Of a stretch of DNA of 64,000 bases, positions 39,965 to 52,444 are shown in pieces (position 1 is the stretch's first letter; each line of letters starts with the position of its first letter). The stretch covers positions 23,270,867 to 23,334,866 of the forward strand of contig NC_092525.1 of assembly GCF_037038585.1 (NCBI RefSeq), written 5' to 3'. The notes beneath the pieces were generated by a model. It saw nothing but the letters and a program-made list of their open reading frames with translations, was not told where the DNA came from and made no database searches. The DNA comes from Patagioenas fasciata (taxonomy: Eukaryota > Chordata > Aves > Columbiformes > Columbidae). The position numbers and the translations under genes are program-made.

Positions 39965-42900
39965 CAAAGCCTATGAATCCAAGGGCTTTGGTAACTTCCT
40001 AAATTATGTGAGAGGCATAAGTAGATTAAGCAACGTTGGAACAAAGGGGTTTCTCCATTTTTAATAAATAAACTGTTATATTAAAGTTAGTCCTAGTTTA
40101 CCAGAAAATGCCAGTTAAATAGATTCAAAAACTGTCCAAACTTTCAGTTTTAGAAATGGTAACTGAGAAGAGAACCTTTGAAGAAAATATTTTTTACATA
40201 GGTGAGATCTGTTGTAGTTGTGAGTAACTTAAATTTGAGGCTCAATTTCTGACATAGTTACTCTTTATAATGTGAAGAATAAATAAATGAGGTATATAAA
40301 AATACTTCATTCCTTTGATATATTTGCTATGGAAAGGGTGTTGTTGCATCAGTGCCCATCCATGAAATGCACTTGTTGGATATCCCATCGTCCACAGTAG
40401 GACCCCTGGGGAGAAACCTGCAGTTTCCTTTCTGGGTACCGGACTTTGCGCTCGGAGGGCAGAATGGGAGCAGCATCCCCTGGGTGGGAAAGCCTGGAGC
40501 TGAGCTGGAGGGCACCAGCCCCAGTGTTTCCCCTGTGCCATCAGAGGATAAATCGCACACTAGATACAGAAATGAGGTCCAGTGTTTTGTCAGTTGTACT
40601 GCTGGAGAGAACCATAGCTCCCTGGCGTCTCTCACCTTCTCTTGCACATGAGCATGTCTCTCTGTCCTGCCTGGCTGTGATTGTGCATGACCATTGCTTT
40701 CCCGAGGTGCCTTGCCAAGAGCACGTCTGATGATAATCTTTTTGACGCTGAAGTGATAGGTGGGATGGAAACCAGAGAGGAATTTTCTAACACACAAAAG
40801 ACACTGGGGTAAGCAGCCTGCGAACAGCTCAATTTGTGGCTGCCAGTGGTGGCATGCGAAGCGGTGGCTGATAAAAGAGGTCAGTGTTTTTAAAATGCTG
40901 TAGCTGGATACATAATTGAATGTATGACTGCTTGACATTTTTGTGGAAAAATATCTGCAATACACATCTTCTGGACTGGATCCTAGATGTCTTTTTTAGA
41001 GATGTGAAAGCCTCAGACATAAAAAAATCTCAACTGCTAAAGAATGAAGGAAGGGTTTGCTGTTTTGCTGAAACTTCAGGTTTCTCCTGCTGACTAAACT
41101 CCAAGAGAGGAAATCCCAGGGCAGGGCCTGCAGGGGAAATCACCTGAGGGGGACAGTGTGGCCGGCTCCTGTGCCTATTAAACCTTTCTTTTGAGCTACG
41201 GAATTTCTGCTACACTTGGTCTGGTTTTAATAACGGCCTTCGCAGGATCATAGGAAATTGACTCAGAAAATGGGTCTGAGATATTAAAAGGGAAAAAATA
41301 GTTTTGAGGAAGAGTTCTTGTGGAAATCTGAGCTTTCTCTGTGACTTATTTTTGAACTGGGGCTCTGTGCTCTGACTGCTCAACCACCATTATCTGCAAC
41401 TATTCCTTGAAGTGTCAGGCGCTCTCATATCTAGGGAAGTAGTTTAGCTTCCTGAGAAAAAAGTTGTATTTTTAAAGTTCATCTGGCTTTCCAAAGGAGC
41501 TTTTTGTTCAGCCCCCATCACTGTCACTGAAGAAATATAAGCCTTCTGTTTTCTCCTGTTCTTTCTTAAGATAAAAAGATCATTTTCAGGGGTAAGATTT
41601 GAGTTGTCCTTTTCCAACGAGCAGCTGAGCACACATTTGATTTGGAGAACTTGCCACCTTATAGCAAGATACAATCCCTGACTTTAAAACAATCCTTTTT
41701 TTCCCCCCTTGATTTTATCAGTGTTTAACCAAAAGAATTGTGCAGAAAATGTGAGCTCTCAGCATTTTGTCACTGTTCCTCGCTTACTGTACAGGGAAAG
41801 GAAAAGGGATAGGGGAGCAGAAAATAATTTTCTTCCTTGCTTCACTCTGATTCTAAAGCTGGTTTGGGTTATGTGCGCTGAATATTTCTGTAAGGAAACA
41901 GAAACTATTTGCATGATACATGCCTCTTTTAATTAATCCCACTTGAGGTGGGTGGATCTCTCCCAGCAAAGCCTGTGAGTAAAGGCCCCCGGCTTTAAGG
42001 GCTTGATGCCAAAGCATATATGATTTGTGAAATATTCCCTGCTGCCAGAATTTAGATTATTCCCCCTCTCTCTTAAAAGGCTGCATTAGTATTTTGAAAG
42101 AAAATGCAGCTGTGAGCTCGCTTTGGTAAGATGGCTTTAAGCAGGCACTTCAGCTTACCACGATGTGTGTTTGCCTGCCTGTTTAGAAAGCCTGATCTTG
42201 ACCAATTTTAGCTCTACTGTGGATGCTTTGATTTATTGGTTTTTAAATGTCTTGAATGGGAATCTCAGCTTTGCCACAAGGAAGACAATTGAATTGGAAA
42301 TGTTTTTCTCCTGGCAGCAGAGCCCATGGTGTTAGTGGGGGTGGGAGGGTGCTCCCCTTTTTCTCTCTGTGTCCTGCTCTGCAATGCTGCTCTGGATTGA
42401 TGAAGGCTTTCCCAACAAAGCACTGGAGATCGTTACTCACTTTGCCGTGAAAACACACATGAACCTGCGTGATGTGGAACCCTGGCCCCTGGTTAAACAG
42501 AGGTCTTGAAGGGCTAGACTGTCCACTTGAGCACGTGTCTCCCCCTCAGGCATGCTGGTGCTCAGTCCTTGGGGGCTGAGGACGGTCTTTACCTGTAAGA
42601 CAAGCAGCAGGGAGAGAATTCACGTTGTGCTGTTCATGAACAGTCCCATGCTCTCCCTACCACCTCTTGCAGCTGTCTCCCTACAATTTATAATACTTCA
42701 ACCCACAGCCAGCCAGCATGGAAGAGGTGAAGGCTGCTATGCAGCTACGTTTTGTTATGCCACTGAGGCTGATTACATGACCTGCTGTGTTTGTAATTAA
42801 TCTACATTCTAGGCCATCATTACATATTTCTGCCAACCTGGCCCAAAAATGTACTTACACTTGACAATAATTACAGTTAGAAAATTCCAGACAAAGCCAG

Positions 42901-45417
42901 AAGTGCTGCAGAAAGCATCACTGCCTGATGTTTTCTGGTCCACAGGCTCTGTACTCAGCTCTATGCCAAATATCAGCCAAGAAGTAAGTTTTCTGTGATG
43001 GATTTGTATGGATTAGAGTTCTTTGGAAAGATTTAATATAATGTCTAGCCCTGTGTATTGAATCATAAGGGTATCCCTTGAAAAAATTGCACGTGATCCT
43101 CTGATTAACATCTGTCATAGTGCACAGGCATGTAAGACCAGAAGAGTTCTCCTGCCTTAGCCTGGGAATCTCCTCTCTTCTGAAAGTTTGACCTTTAAAA
43201 GCTTACTACTATATTTTTAATGGAATATAAATAATAATGAAATAGCCACCACATCAAAGTCTTCTGATAGGATGAGTCAGTGCCCACCTTAAAGCATTTG
43301 CATGCTCAGTTGGATGATCTCTATCTGAACAACCAAGTAGAAGAACACAACTCTGTCCAACAGTAGCATCCACTTGTCTGCTCTGAATGGATCTTCAGTG
43401 AAGGTTGTATTCAAAAAGTATAATCAGTCATTAGGAGTGTTTCGTGCAAGCAGAGAAGCAAGAGTGGTATCTGGAGAGATTTCAAAATCCTGCTGAATTT
43501 AAGGGGGAAAATAAAGCCAAAGAATAACTAATTTAGTTCTGCATTTCATGTCTGTGGTCAAAAGAATAGACATACACGGGTGATGCAAAGCCAGAGCCCA
43601 TCACAGGAGGGGACATTCATCTTCTGTAGTCAGTATCTTTCATGTTCTACCTGTCCAAGGACCACAAAATCACAAAACTTATGAGAATATCAGTTATTCT
43701 TTGTGTGATTTCTGCTCTGGGGAAAAACACCCCTGTGTAATTTGTTACCAGTCTAATTTACGTTTATTGTTGTAATGCATACCCAGTAATATGCTCCTTT
43801 TGCTGCTGGCTGCTTTGAGCGGGAGACTCCATTTCTTTTCCCTTATCTCTTAGAAAGGAGCACTGTTTTTTCCCCTTGTCCACTGGCTTCTTCATCACTA
43901 TTTTGTTTAATCTTTTTTTCTGCCCTTCCCTTGCTGTCCCCTTCTTGATGATGCTTTTTTACTTCCTCTTTCACCTTCTACCTTCACTTGGTTTCCTGCC
44001 CAGTACATTTGTCACCCTCATGTAGTCCCTCCTTTCCTTCTCACCATCGTGTCATGGTTTCTTTCCAACTTATCCCTTCCCTGGCACCTTTGTAAATCTC
44101 TCTCCCACTCCTTGCATTTCTGTCTTAATTTAAAGTTTTTATTCCAGTTTTCAAACCATAAAATGCAATATTAGGCAATCTTTCTTAGCAGCAGGCTGGT
44201 GTCAGTGGCTCTGACAACCATTAGAAACACTAGCAACACCACTTAGAGTAGCCCTACTGCCATGTGCAAAACCAGTTGAGGAATACCTGGTCACCTTGCA
44301 GCTTTGTTCCTAATAGAAGCAAGGAAAGAAACAGCATTCTGAAGGAGGATAAATATTGGAGGGATTGGCCAGAAAGCAGGTCACAGCAGGTTTTAAAAAC
44401 ATGTAAAAAATCACAATACAACTTCAGTGGTTTCATTATAATTCTGCAATACCTATCTTACAAGATGTTTGGAACAACGTTTGCACAGAACTGATTCTTC
44501 AGCTATATGAACTGTAATGCCGCAAGACACACAGGAAGGTTTCTACTTCTGCTCCGGGAGCTTCACTGATTGCTGCCCCTGACAGCAGCAATCTTCTTTC
44601 TTCTAGACTAGCAGTAGGATTTTGTTCACCACGTTCCTTCATCTACCTCTTCTCCAGATGACTGTCCTGAAGATGAAGTAAAACAAAGTTGGTGGGATGT
44701 CAGACACTGCAGCCTGGGTCCACAGGCTCTCCACTTCGTATTTTCAGTGCTCTAGGAATTTTCTGATGGGCTATCCGCTATGAAAAAATGTATTTGAGGA
44801 GTCACTTGTTCTATGTGGAATTTAGTTTTGTTCTTATTTCTTGAATATCAGATAGTTTTGATCATCTTTAGTATTGTTCGTGAGCTACTTGCTCCTGCCT
44901 TATTCAACAAAAACTGGTTTTAAAACGAGGTGAACGAGGAGAGATCCATTTGATTGAGACTTTCAAAGATACTTTCAAAGTTCAGCAACATGGATTAGTG
45001 TAGACTGGTCCCCTGTGAGGGGGAAGGATAAGTAAAAATGATGCAAGAGGGAGGAAGACAGAAAAAGAAGAAACCTGAAAAGAGTTGAAAGAAGCGACTC
45101 TGGGATAAAGATGATATTGTGAATGGATTCCTCAAACAGAGTTGAAGCCTGCTTTGGGAGTATTAGCTGGTGAACTGAATGAATAAGTAATTGATTCTGT
45201 TAAGTATTTTAAGCAAAAGCTTTTTTTTTTTTTTTCTTTCTTAGCCTTCTCTCTCAAGATACTGTTAGTAGAAGGAAGTGGGATTTTTTTTCAGTGTGTC
45301 TCATCTTGAAAAAGGAAAGTAGAATCAAACAATAGCAAATGTTGTTTGCCAGAAATACAGGAACCTGAAGATGTGTTTTGTCCCCAGTAATTATTTAATG
45401 TTTATAAATATAAATAT

Positions 45418-45538
45418 ATATAATATAATATAATATAATATAATATAATATAATATAATATAATATAATATAATATAATATAATATAATATAATATAATA
45501 TAATATAATATAATATAATATAATATAATATAATATAA
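45418..45538. repeat. (TAATA)n pentanucleotide microsatellite, about 24 copies
   Basis: 121 bases follow a strict period of five (TAATA/TATAA) without one interruption. They are flanked by related AT-rich sequence (TATAAATATAAATAT upstream, AAATATTTTTATAAATAG downstream). The purity implies recent expansion and probable length variation between individuals. It lies in the last long DNM3 intron. Confidence 0.97.
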
Positions 45539-48500
45539 ATATTTTTATAAATAGAACTATTTTAATAGGTATCTAAATCTTTAATTTAATTTTTAAGAGC
45601 AGAGTATTTTGGTAAGAGTTTCCATGAAGGCTCTGCAGGATTAGAGCAACAGTGTTAAGCAGGATATTTCTTGTCTTGTCTGAAGGAGTGGGCAGAACAG
45701 CAGTGCATTTTTAGCCTTCCCTGTGCTAGAAGAGAAAACGTATGATGTAAACAGAGAGAAAAGCAGTGATGATTTGAACCTCCTGAACCTGCAGGCATCC
45801 TGAAAGGTTCTCCTTGCAACTCTCCTGTCCCCTGCAAGGTGCATTGGATCATTAGTGAATGAGGGCACTGAATGGTCTCATTAACAACAGTGACACTGAT
45901 AATCATGTTAGTTGTCATCATGGACAAGAAGAGGTGCAACTCCAGCTGGAAGTGACAACCAGGATGTTTGCTCCCTTTCTTGCACCAAGGTAAGTGAAAA
46001 AGAGAGACACAAAAAGGCAGAGGAAGGTTAAAGGTGAGTAGGAAGGAAGAACAGAGTGGGCAGATGTAGATGTGGTGTTCAAAGACAGGGTAGATGATTC
46101 ACACTTACGCTGAACCGTGCACCTAACACAGAGCAGTGCAGAAGACTTGAGCTACTATGCAAAGATGAGATCTTCCTCCTGTTGATTATGTGGCCCTCAT
46201 GTCATCTTCTGCTGTGGCATCCTGTGTCATCTTCTGGTGTGGACAAAGGAAGGTAGAGCAACATTCTGAGTGTGTCACTCAACACTCCTAACTCTCTCTT
46301 CTTCCACGGGCAGTGTTGATAATCTTGACCATCCTGACCTAGGGTTTCTGAAGGGTTTGGACACTCCTCCACTAATGTGTTGCATGCTTGCTTACTTGAC
46401 ATGTTCCCTGCTGAAGGGCAAACAAGAACACACAGTTTGTTAAGAATAATAGTCTCTATTGCTTCATTTAATTAATTTTTTTGTTTATTCAAACTGAGTT
46501 TTCCACATGAGACGCTAATTCCCTGAAATGACTAATTAAAAGATGCAACACCCACATAAGCATATACACGTATTTGTATGTGCGTATGATAGACATGAAT
46601 GTATGATGGTCATATAGAAAACATAGCTTGATTTGCAAATAATAAATTAATCTAGTGGAATATCATATTTTGGACCTCTCTGCCTCTGAAAGGAGTATCT
46701 TTATTAAGTTAAATCACACACAGTGGAACCTCACTAACCCTAATGCTTTGGAACAGTATTAGCATTTGAATTCCTGGAGGTTTATATTGTCACAGTATAG
46801 TGGTGGCTACTGGAAGGACACAGCCTTTCCATTCACTCTTACTCTTTTTTTATCTTTCTCTTAAAAGAACTAGGCATCAGATAAAATGGCATAATCTAAT
46901 GACTTTAACTTGCTTACACTTCACACAAAACTTGTTCCACTGACAGAGTATTGTGCAGATGGATCATTTGAAATAGTGAGGTTCAGCTCCACGCATGGCT
47001 GTGCACGTATGTGGCAGTACAGCCACAGCACGGCCTCTGTGCCTTCGTGCAGCCTCACACACATGTGTTCAGCTGGAGAGCTGCTTCGGAACTGCCGTGT
47101 GTCCTCAAACACTGTGCTGTGCGCCTCACTGCTTCTGTGCCTGACTTGCCCTCTGCTAGCAATCTTGTGGGTATGCTAACTGGAGATGTTTCATGTCTAG
47201 CAAAAGGACATTTTTCAGTGCAGAAACAAATCTGAGAAGTTTTCACTCGGACCATCACAATGGAGTAAAGGACCATCTCAGACAGTTATTCTGTAACTAC
47301 TTTTTCTTTTCATCACTGAGTGCTGTTTCTCATTTCTTCCATAATCATCATCTCTGCCTGATTCTTGTCCATGATTCCTGCTTTAGTCCTCTTAATGTCA
47401 TCATCTTTTTACTGCTTTTCCTCTTTCTTATGACCTCTGTCACTAGTATGAAGTGCCTTTCCTGCTCTTGGTTTTCCCCCTTCCACTCAAGATCCTTTTT
47501 CCTGAGTTGATGTTTGGGGGACTCTGCAGCAGCCACGCCAGATCTGCAGTAGGCCAGAAAGAGTTTTAATATGCGTAGACTGTAGAATCAGGCCTGCAAA
47601 CCATGTCTTGCCCATATTCTTCAACCATGATGGCTATAGTAGTCTCACTTCTGGTTTGGATTTTCTTCCAAAAACAGAGGCTGATGGCAGTTGAGAGGTA
47701 CCATACACAGGTTGATAATTAGAGCTGGGAGAAGTAGAGGCTAGGCTGTGTGGCTCTTTCAGGATCTTATGGAAACAGAGAAACCATATAAAAACAAAAT
47801 GAGTCAAGGTATTATAACTGTCCCAAGAATTAGTTACTTAGTGTCTCTAATCACCCAAATGAGAAATTATATTTATCCCTTACCTGAAGTAAGTCACTCT
47901 TTTATCCCCTGATTGTATGCCTCACATCCAGATTTCTATTGTCACCTAAAATAACATTTTCCTGCAGTCAGACTTGAAGCCGCTTAGAGATTTTGTTTAA
48001 ATATTTTCTCATTAAATTCTGCAAAGACAATGTCATGTATCAGGGTACTCCAAGAGGGCTGGATTATAAGGAAACCAAAATCATAGTAAAAGGGAGAGAA
48101 TAATGGAATTTTGTTTAGAATTGCAGATCTACAGGATGTATTGTATAGTTATGTGCATGCCTTCTGCAACTGTTCTCTGGTGGTTACAAGCAAGTAAGAA
48201 TGTAAAATGTAAGTGGAAATGAAAGCCTTTTATTTAGAAGTATGTTTGCTGTGCTCCAAGAAGAGAAGCCATCTTCTTCGAGCGGGGCCTCCCATGGTAA
48301 TTACAGCCATGCTTTACCAAAAGCATGTTTTGTGGACTCTGTGTGGGGAGCGATAGCACTTCTCAAAAGGCACATGCCTGAAGAGCTGCCATATGTTTCT
48401 GATCGAATTTTAAGTCTAGACTTGCTTTATTTAGTTTCTTTTGCTCTGCATTTGCCTAGCTGAAGCTATTAGGAGTTCTTTTAAAACTGGAAAAATGGGC

Positions 48501-48834
48501 TGTGCTGCTTAGGTTAAAAATAAATGTAAAACTTTTCCTTTTTTAAAAAGTTTTTGCATCAGGGTAAGAGTTATCCTCCATTCAAAACCCCAGTGAGCGC
48601 TTCAAAGGAGGAGTCTGTGTAGCAACATCAGGGAGTTATTAAATACATACTTAGTCCGCAATTTTCATTGGTAAATTCTTTGTGCCTGCTTAATGTGTGC
48701 TAGTTAGAAGAACTGATTCTTTCTGCAGACTCGTTTACTCAGCCCTGGGGACACATGATCCCCTGCCCCTTTAGCACTAGCTTTTACAAACACTCTTTCC
48801 ATTTTTTTAAATACAAAAAAAAATTTGTAAAACT

Positions 48835-48880
48835 CAAACCAAAACAAAAAACAAACAAACAAACAAAAAAATAAAAACCA
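48835..48880. repeat. A-rich (CAAA)n tract
   Basis: CAAA/ACAA units and A runs lie in the last intron, followed by an A/C-rich ACCACCAACCCACC stretch. Low complexity; no adjoining element body was recognised. Confidence 0.75.
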
Positions 48881-49066
48881 CCAACCCACCACACAACAGA
48901 CCAAGCAGCCTGTTAAAAGAGGCCAGGCAGCAGGACTCGGCCCCAGTACTTGAAAACCCAGCTGAAATGTTGGAGACAATAACCAAATTGGAATTACCAC
49001 AGCAGTGACATTTTTATAAGAAGGAGCTTTCTATGAATGGAGAGCTGTTTTGGGCCTGAGAACAGC

Positions 49067-49145
49067 TCGGCACCACGAACGCAGCCCCGGGCTGTCGGAG
49101 TCGGTCCGATAATGCAGGGAAAACGCAGTCCACGCTGTCTCTACC
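49067..49145. promoter_or_regulatory. Small intronic CpG cluster, possible regulatory element
   Basis: I count ten CpG dinucleotides in about 80 bases, in an intron where CpG is otherwise rare. It includes CACCACGAAC, CCCCGGGCTGTCGG and GTCGGTCCGAT. This could be an unmethylated enhancer or minor promoter. No TATA box, transcript start or open frame of note accompanies it. Confidence 0.35.
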
Positions 49146-52100
49146 GCTATCATCTTCTGGGCTCAGACTAAACATTTAATTGGGCTTAGTCACTTATTTA
49201 CTCCCTGACATGGCAGCTAGTGCGAGCAGGGATCTGGGGGAGGTTGTTTTTCTCTGGTTTTCCTCTGCTTCTGCCCACAGGCAGGTTGGAGCTCCCTCTG
49301 CTGCTCTCTGCTTCGGGTTACTGCCATTTGCTCCACTTTTCTCCACAGTCAGAGAGTCTGGCAGAGCTCATTTATGTAACCTTTGCTCAAGAAGGCCATT
49401 GTGCTGAGATCATGCAAGGCTCCCCTCACACCTGTGTTTTTCAGAGGTCTTCAGAGCACAGAGGAAGGTGGGACTACATTTGCAAGAAGCAGCAAATGCT
49501 GCTGGTTCTGGTATCTCAAGGTGGTGGCTTGGGTGCCTGGGTCCCTGCGCCCCTCCATCCAGGGGAGCACTTGCCCTCCCAGCCACCGCCCGGGGCATAA
49601 AGATGCCTCTTCTTGTGACTTTGTGGTTGAGATTCCTGTTAGGAGGGGAAAAAAAGTCTGAATCCTGCTCCCAGTGTCAAAATGGTCACTTAATGATTTG
49701 TCACCTTGACAGGGGTATCTAGTGACAGGCAGCTCCCGGGCTTTTGTCCTTTTCCTGACTTTGACTTGAGTTTCGGCTCATGCCGGTTGATACTGTGTGC
49801 TGGTGGCTAATGAAGGTGAGGTCTCGTCCCCAAGCTGAACCCCTGCCCTGTGCTCTGCCTGGAGATCCTCTTCCTGCATTGCCAGCACAGGAATCCAGTC
49901 TTTTCCCAAGCGCTGCCTTTTCCCAAACATCTGCCACTCCTCTGGAAGGCACCTCTGATTTCCAGGTGCAGGTCCCACTCCCCTTTCAACCCCCATGAAA
50001 CAGCATGAGAGCGAGGCAGCACCAGCACGGGGGCAGAGGAGAGATCTGCCTCTTCCTCATGTATGTCCCTGCCTGTACCCGTTGGGAAGATGCACAGAAG
50101 TGTCTGTATGCAGAGCATCCCAGATACACATGAACATCTCCACAGTGGGATTTGGTGGTGGAGCTTGGGCTGAGGGATCCACTCTCTGAGCAGAGCTGCC
50201 TGTTGGGCAGAGCTGCAGGGACAAGGCTGGTGGGGCTCTGGAGTGGAAAGGAGAGCTTGCTGGGGGATTTCTCTGTTCAGCTCTGGACTGGGCTTGAATG
50301 AAAACGCAAAATATAATGGTCAGAGTGCAGCTCTGGTTCAAGAAGGAAAAGAGTCTCTGGCCTGATTTTGGTTCAGGTTTGGTTAACTGAGTACATCCAG
50401 GAAATCCTCCCACTGTGCTCTCCAGTTTCTGATCCTGCTGGGCTAAATAGCAATTTGGCTAAATTACATTATTTGAATCTAGTGTGCTGCATTCAGCCTG
50501 GTATTAAAATGCATGTATCTTTTAAATTTGATATGAAGACAGCTGTATGCATTTTCCTGTGTTTATAAATTGTATACACATTATATGAAGTTTTCAGTAA
50601 ACACTAAACAATGCAATGTGAGGCATTTCAACAAAGGAATAATTTAATGCAACCCAGCAGAAATGCAGAGCCTTAGAAGTGGTTCTTTATGAAGCTACAA
50701 ATTTTGGAAACGGGTCCAGAAGACCTACATTGGAGCAGCACAAAAAACAATAGTCAACACAGTAACATTTTTTCTGTAAGAAAAATACACCATGAATAAA
50801 TTATATTTTGCCTATTTTTTTAGCTTGTTGATTTACTTGAATGCTTCAGTTGGCATATTTTGTATTCATTGCATGTTAGGGATTAAGATTCTTATTTCTT
50901 CACCAAAAGAGAATATTGTCATACAAGATGCACTTCGAGCCAGTGAGACTTTTTTAGTCAAGTGTAAATTTGTCTCATATATTATGTTCCAGTTCAAAGA
51001 AGATTAACACATTGTTACATTTGTTTCATCTTCTATTTAGCTTTAACACAATGAGACACATTTCCTTTGTAATGTTCTTCAGAGACAGGAACTGTTCCTA
51101 CTTTCACAGGTTGAGGACTGTGTTAGAGGGGACTGTACCATTTGTCTTGGCCATTAATGAAGTCTGCTGAAGCTGGTTGGGAACTGGAGAGCTCTCAGCT
51201 CCCCACCTTGTTCAGCCCGAGTTCATGTGCTCTCATGGTGATCTGGGCTGAATTAAGGAATAAAAGAACACTAGTATTTCCTGTTAAAGAAAATAGGAAC
51301 CAAAATCACTGTGTCAGAGATAGAATAACTGCAACAAAGCCTTGCTAGAGGGTGCTGGGGGAGCAGGCTGTGAGGAACAGGGTCTTGGGTATGTCTTTGG
51401 TATATACAAAGCACACAACAGTGCTGGGCAGAACTGTCTGAGCTGGCGCAGGTGCTGCAGGCCAAACAGGTATTGTCATGTCTGATTCTGCACAGGATTT
51501 GCTGAGTCATGAGTGTTTTAGCCCAGGTGGATTGAAGCATTAATAAAATACTCTTTGTAACTTAACTGATGGAGTTATCTCCACAAAGCACTGGTACGAA
51601 CCATGTACCCTAAATACATGCAAAAATGTAAAAGGCAATTACATACGTACCAGAGAGAACCTAACTCCAGCAGAGTTGGCGTGTTGTCCTTGGACACAGT
51701 GAGAGAGGGGAAGGTCTCAGCCTGGACTATCCCTGCTCAGCCTGGACTGCAGGTGGGCCATGCTCGGGGATTGTACTGCTGCTGCCTAACTCTTGCACTG
51801 CGGTCTCTTACCAGATGACAATGCAGCCCAAATTGAAATGCAGGAGTTTGCAGTACATAGGAGCCTATGCTGAATCAGCCATTTGAAACAGGGGAATAAA
51901 TGCCCATAAGCCTTCCCAAAATAACAGGGACTCTCTTAGCAGTTACTGAAGTTGATAGAAGAACACGCTAGTGGTAAATGAATGAATCCAGAAGCCATAG
52001 CCACAGCTAACGTTTCATAAGTGGCCATTGATTTAAAGCTTAAGATTTGGGCCTCTAATTCAGGCTGGGACTGACCCTGGAGAAAACAGGAATGCTGATG

Positions 52101-52374
52101 TCCCTGGATGGTTTCCATGGCACAAGGTAACTGTGTTTGGAGAATACCCAGACTGTGGACCAGAGAGCAGGGCTGTGCAATGCGTGAGAAGGCTAAGGCA
52201 TGGTATGCATGTGGCAACCCATTGCTCATTGTGGATGCTGAGGGCTGTCATGCCTCTGTGTACATGGAAATAAGATTGTTGTGTTTGGGTGCATGTGCAT
52301 GTTCATGTTGTGACAGCAAGAGGTGCCAGGTTGGTTCTCAATGTTTGTGCTTATTGTTTCTTCTCTCTTTCCAG

Positions 52375-52444
52375 TCGAAGACCACCCCCTTCACCTACTC
52401 GACCCACTGTAATTCGTCCGTTAGATTCATCTCTGTTAGACTAA
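52375..52444 (+). CDS. DNM3: DNM3 tail exon, dynamin-2/3 type C-terminus (main)
   Basis: After CCA AG of the previous exon, T completes serine. Then 22 codons, RRPPPSPTRPTVIRPLDS and SLLD, end in TAA (52442-52444). The same ending pattern, SRRPP..P.RPT.IRP...SLLD, closes mammalian dynamin 2 and dynamin 3. Together with VP of the previous exon it makes PSVPSR and PPSPTR, both PxxPxR SH3 ligands. The acceptor is excellent (TTGTTTCTTCTCTCTTTCCAG). A longer open frame runs through this place in another register (52108-52611) and is not real. The 3' UTR follows at once; no canonical AATAAA occurs before 56769. Confidence 0.96.

Larger units (their letters stand above)
39202..52374 (+). other. DNM3: 13.2-kb DNM3 intron before the tail exons
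   Basis: Last intron of the main transcript, from GTAAGA to a pyrimidine tract ending TTTCTTCTCTCTTTCCAG. It holds the TAATA pentanucleotide array at 45418, an A-rich CAAA tract at 48835, a local CpG cluster near 49067-49145 and a 9-bp inverted repeat at 39945. No protein-coding exon was recognised inside. The longest open frame (40327-40965, minus strand, 212 residues) has no recognisable family resemblance, and other frames overlap it. Confidence 0.85.

Noticed and set aside
40327..40965. Minus-strand open frame of 212 residues.
   Set aside because: It is long for an intron, but no domain, signal or membrane pattern is recognisable. Plus-strand frames overlap it and part of it lies in locally GC-richer sequence, which leaves frames open by chance.
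48835..48880. A-rich tract as the tail of a processed pseudogene or retrotransposon.
   Set aside because: No gene-like or element-like body and no target-site duplication could be seen beside it.
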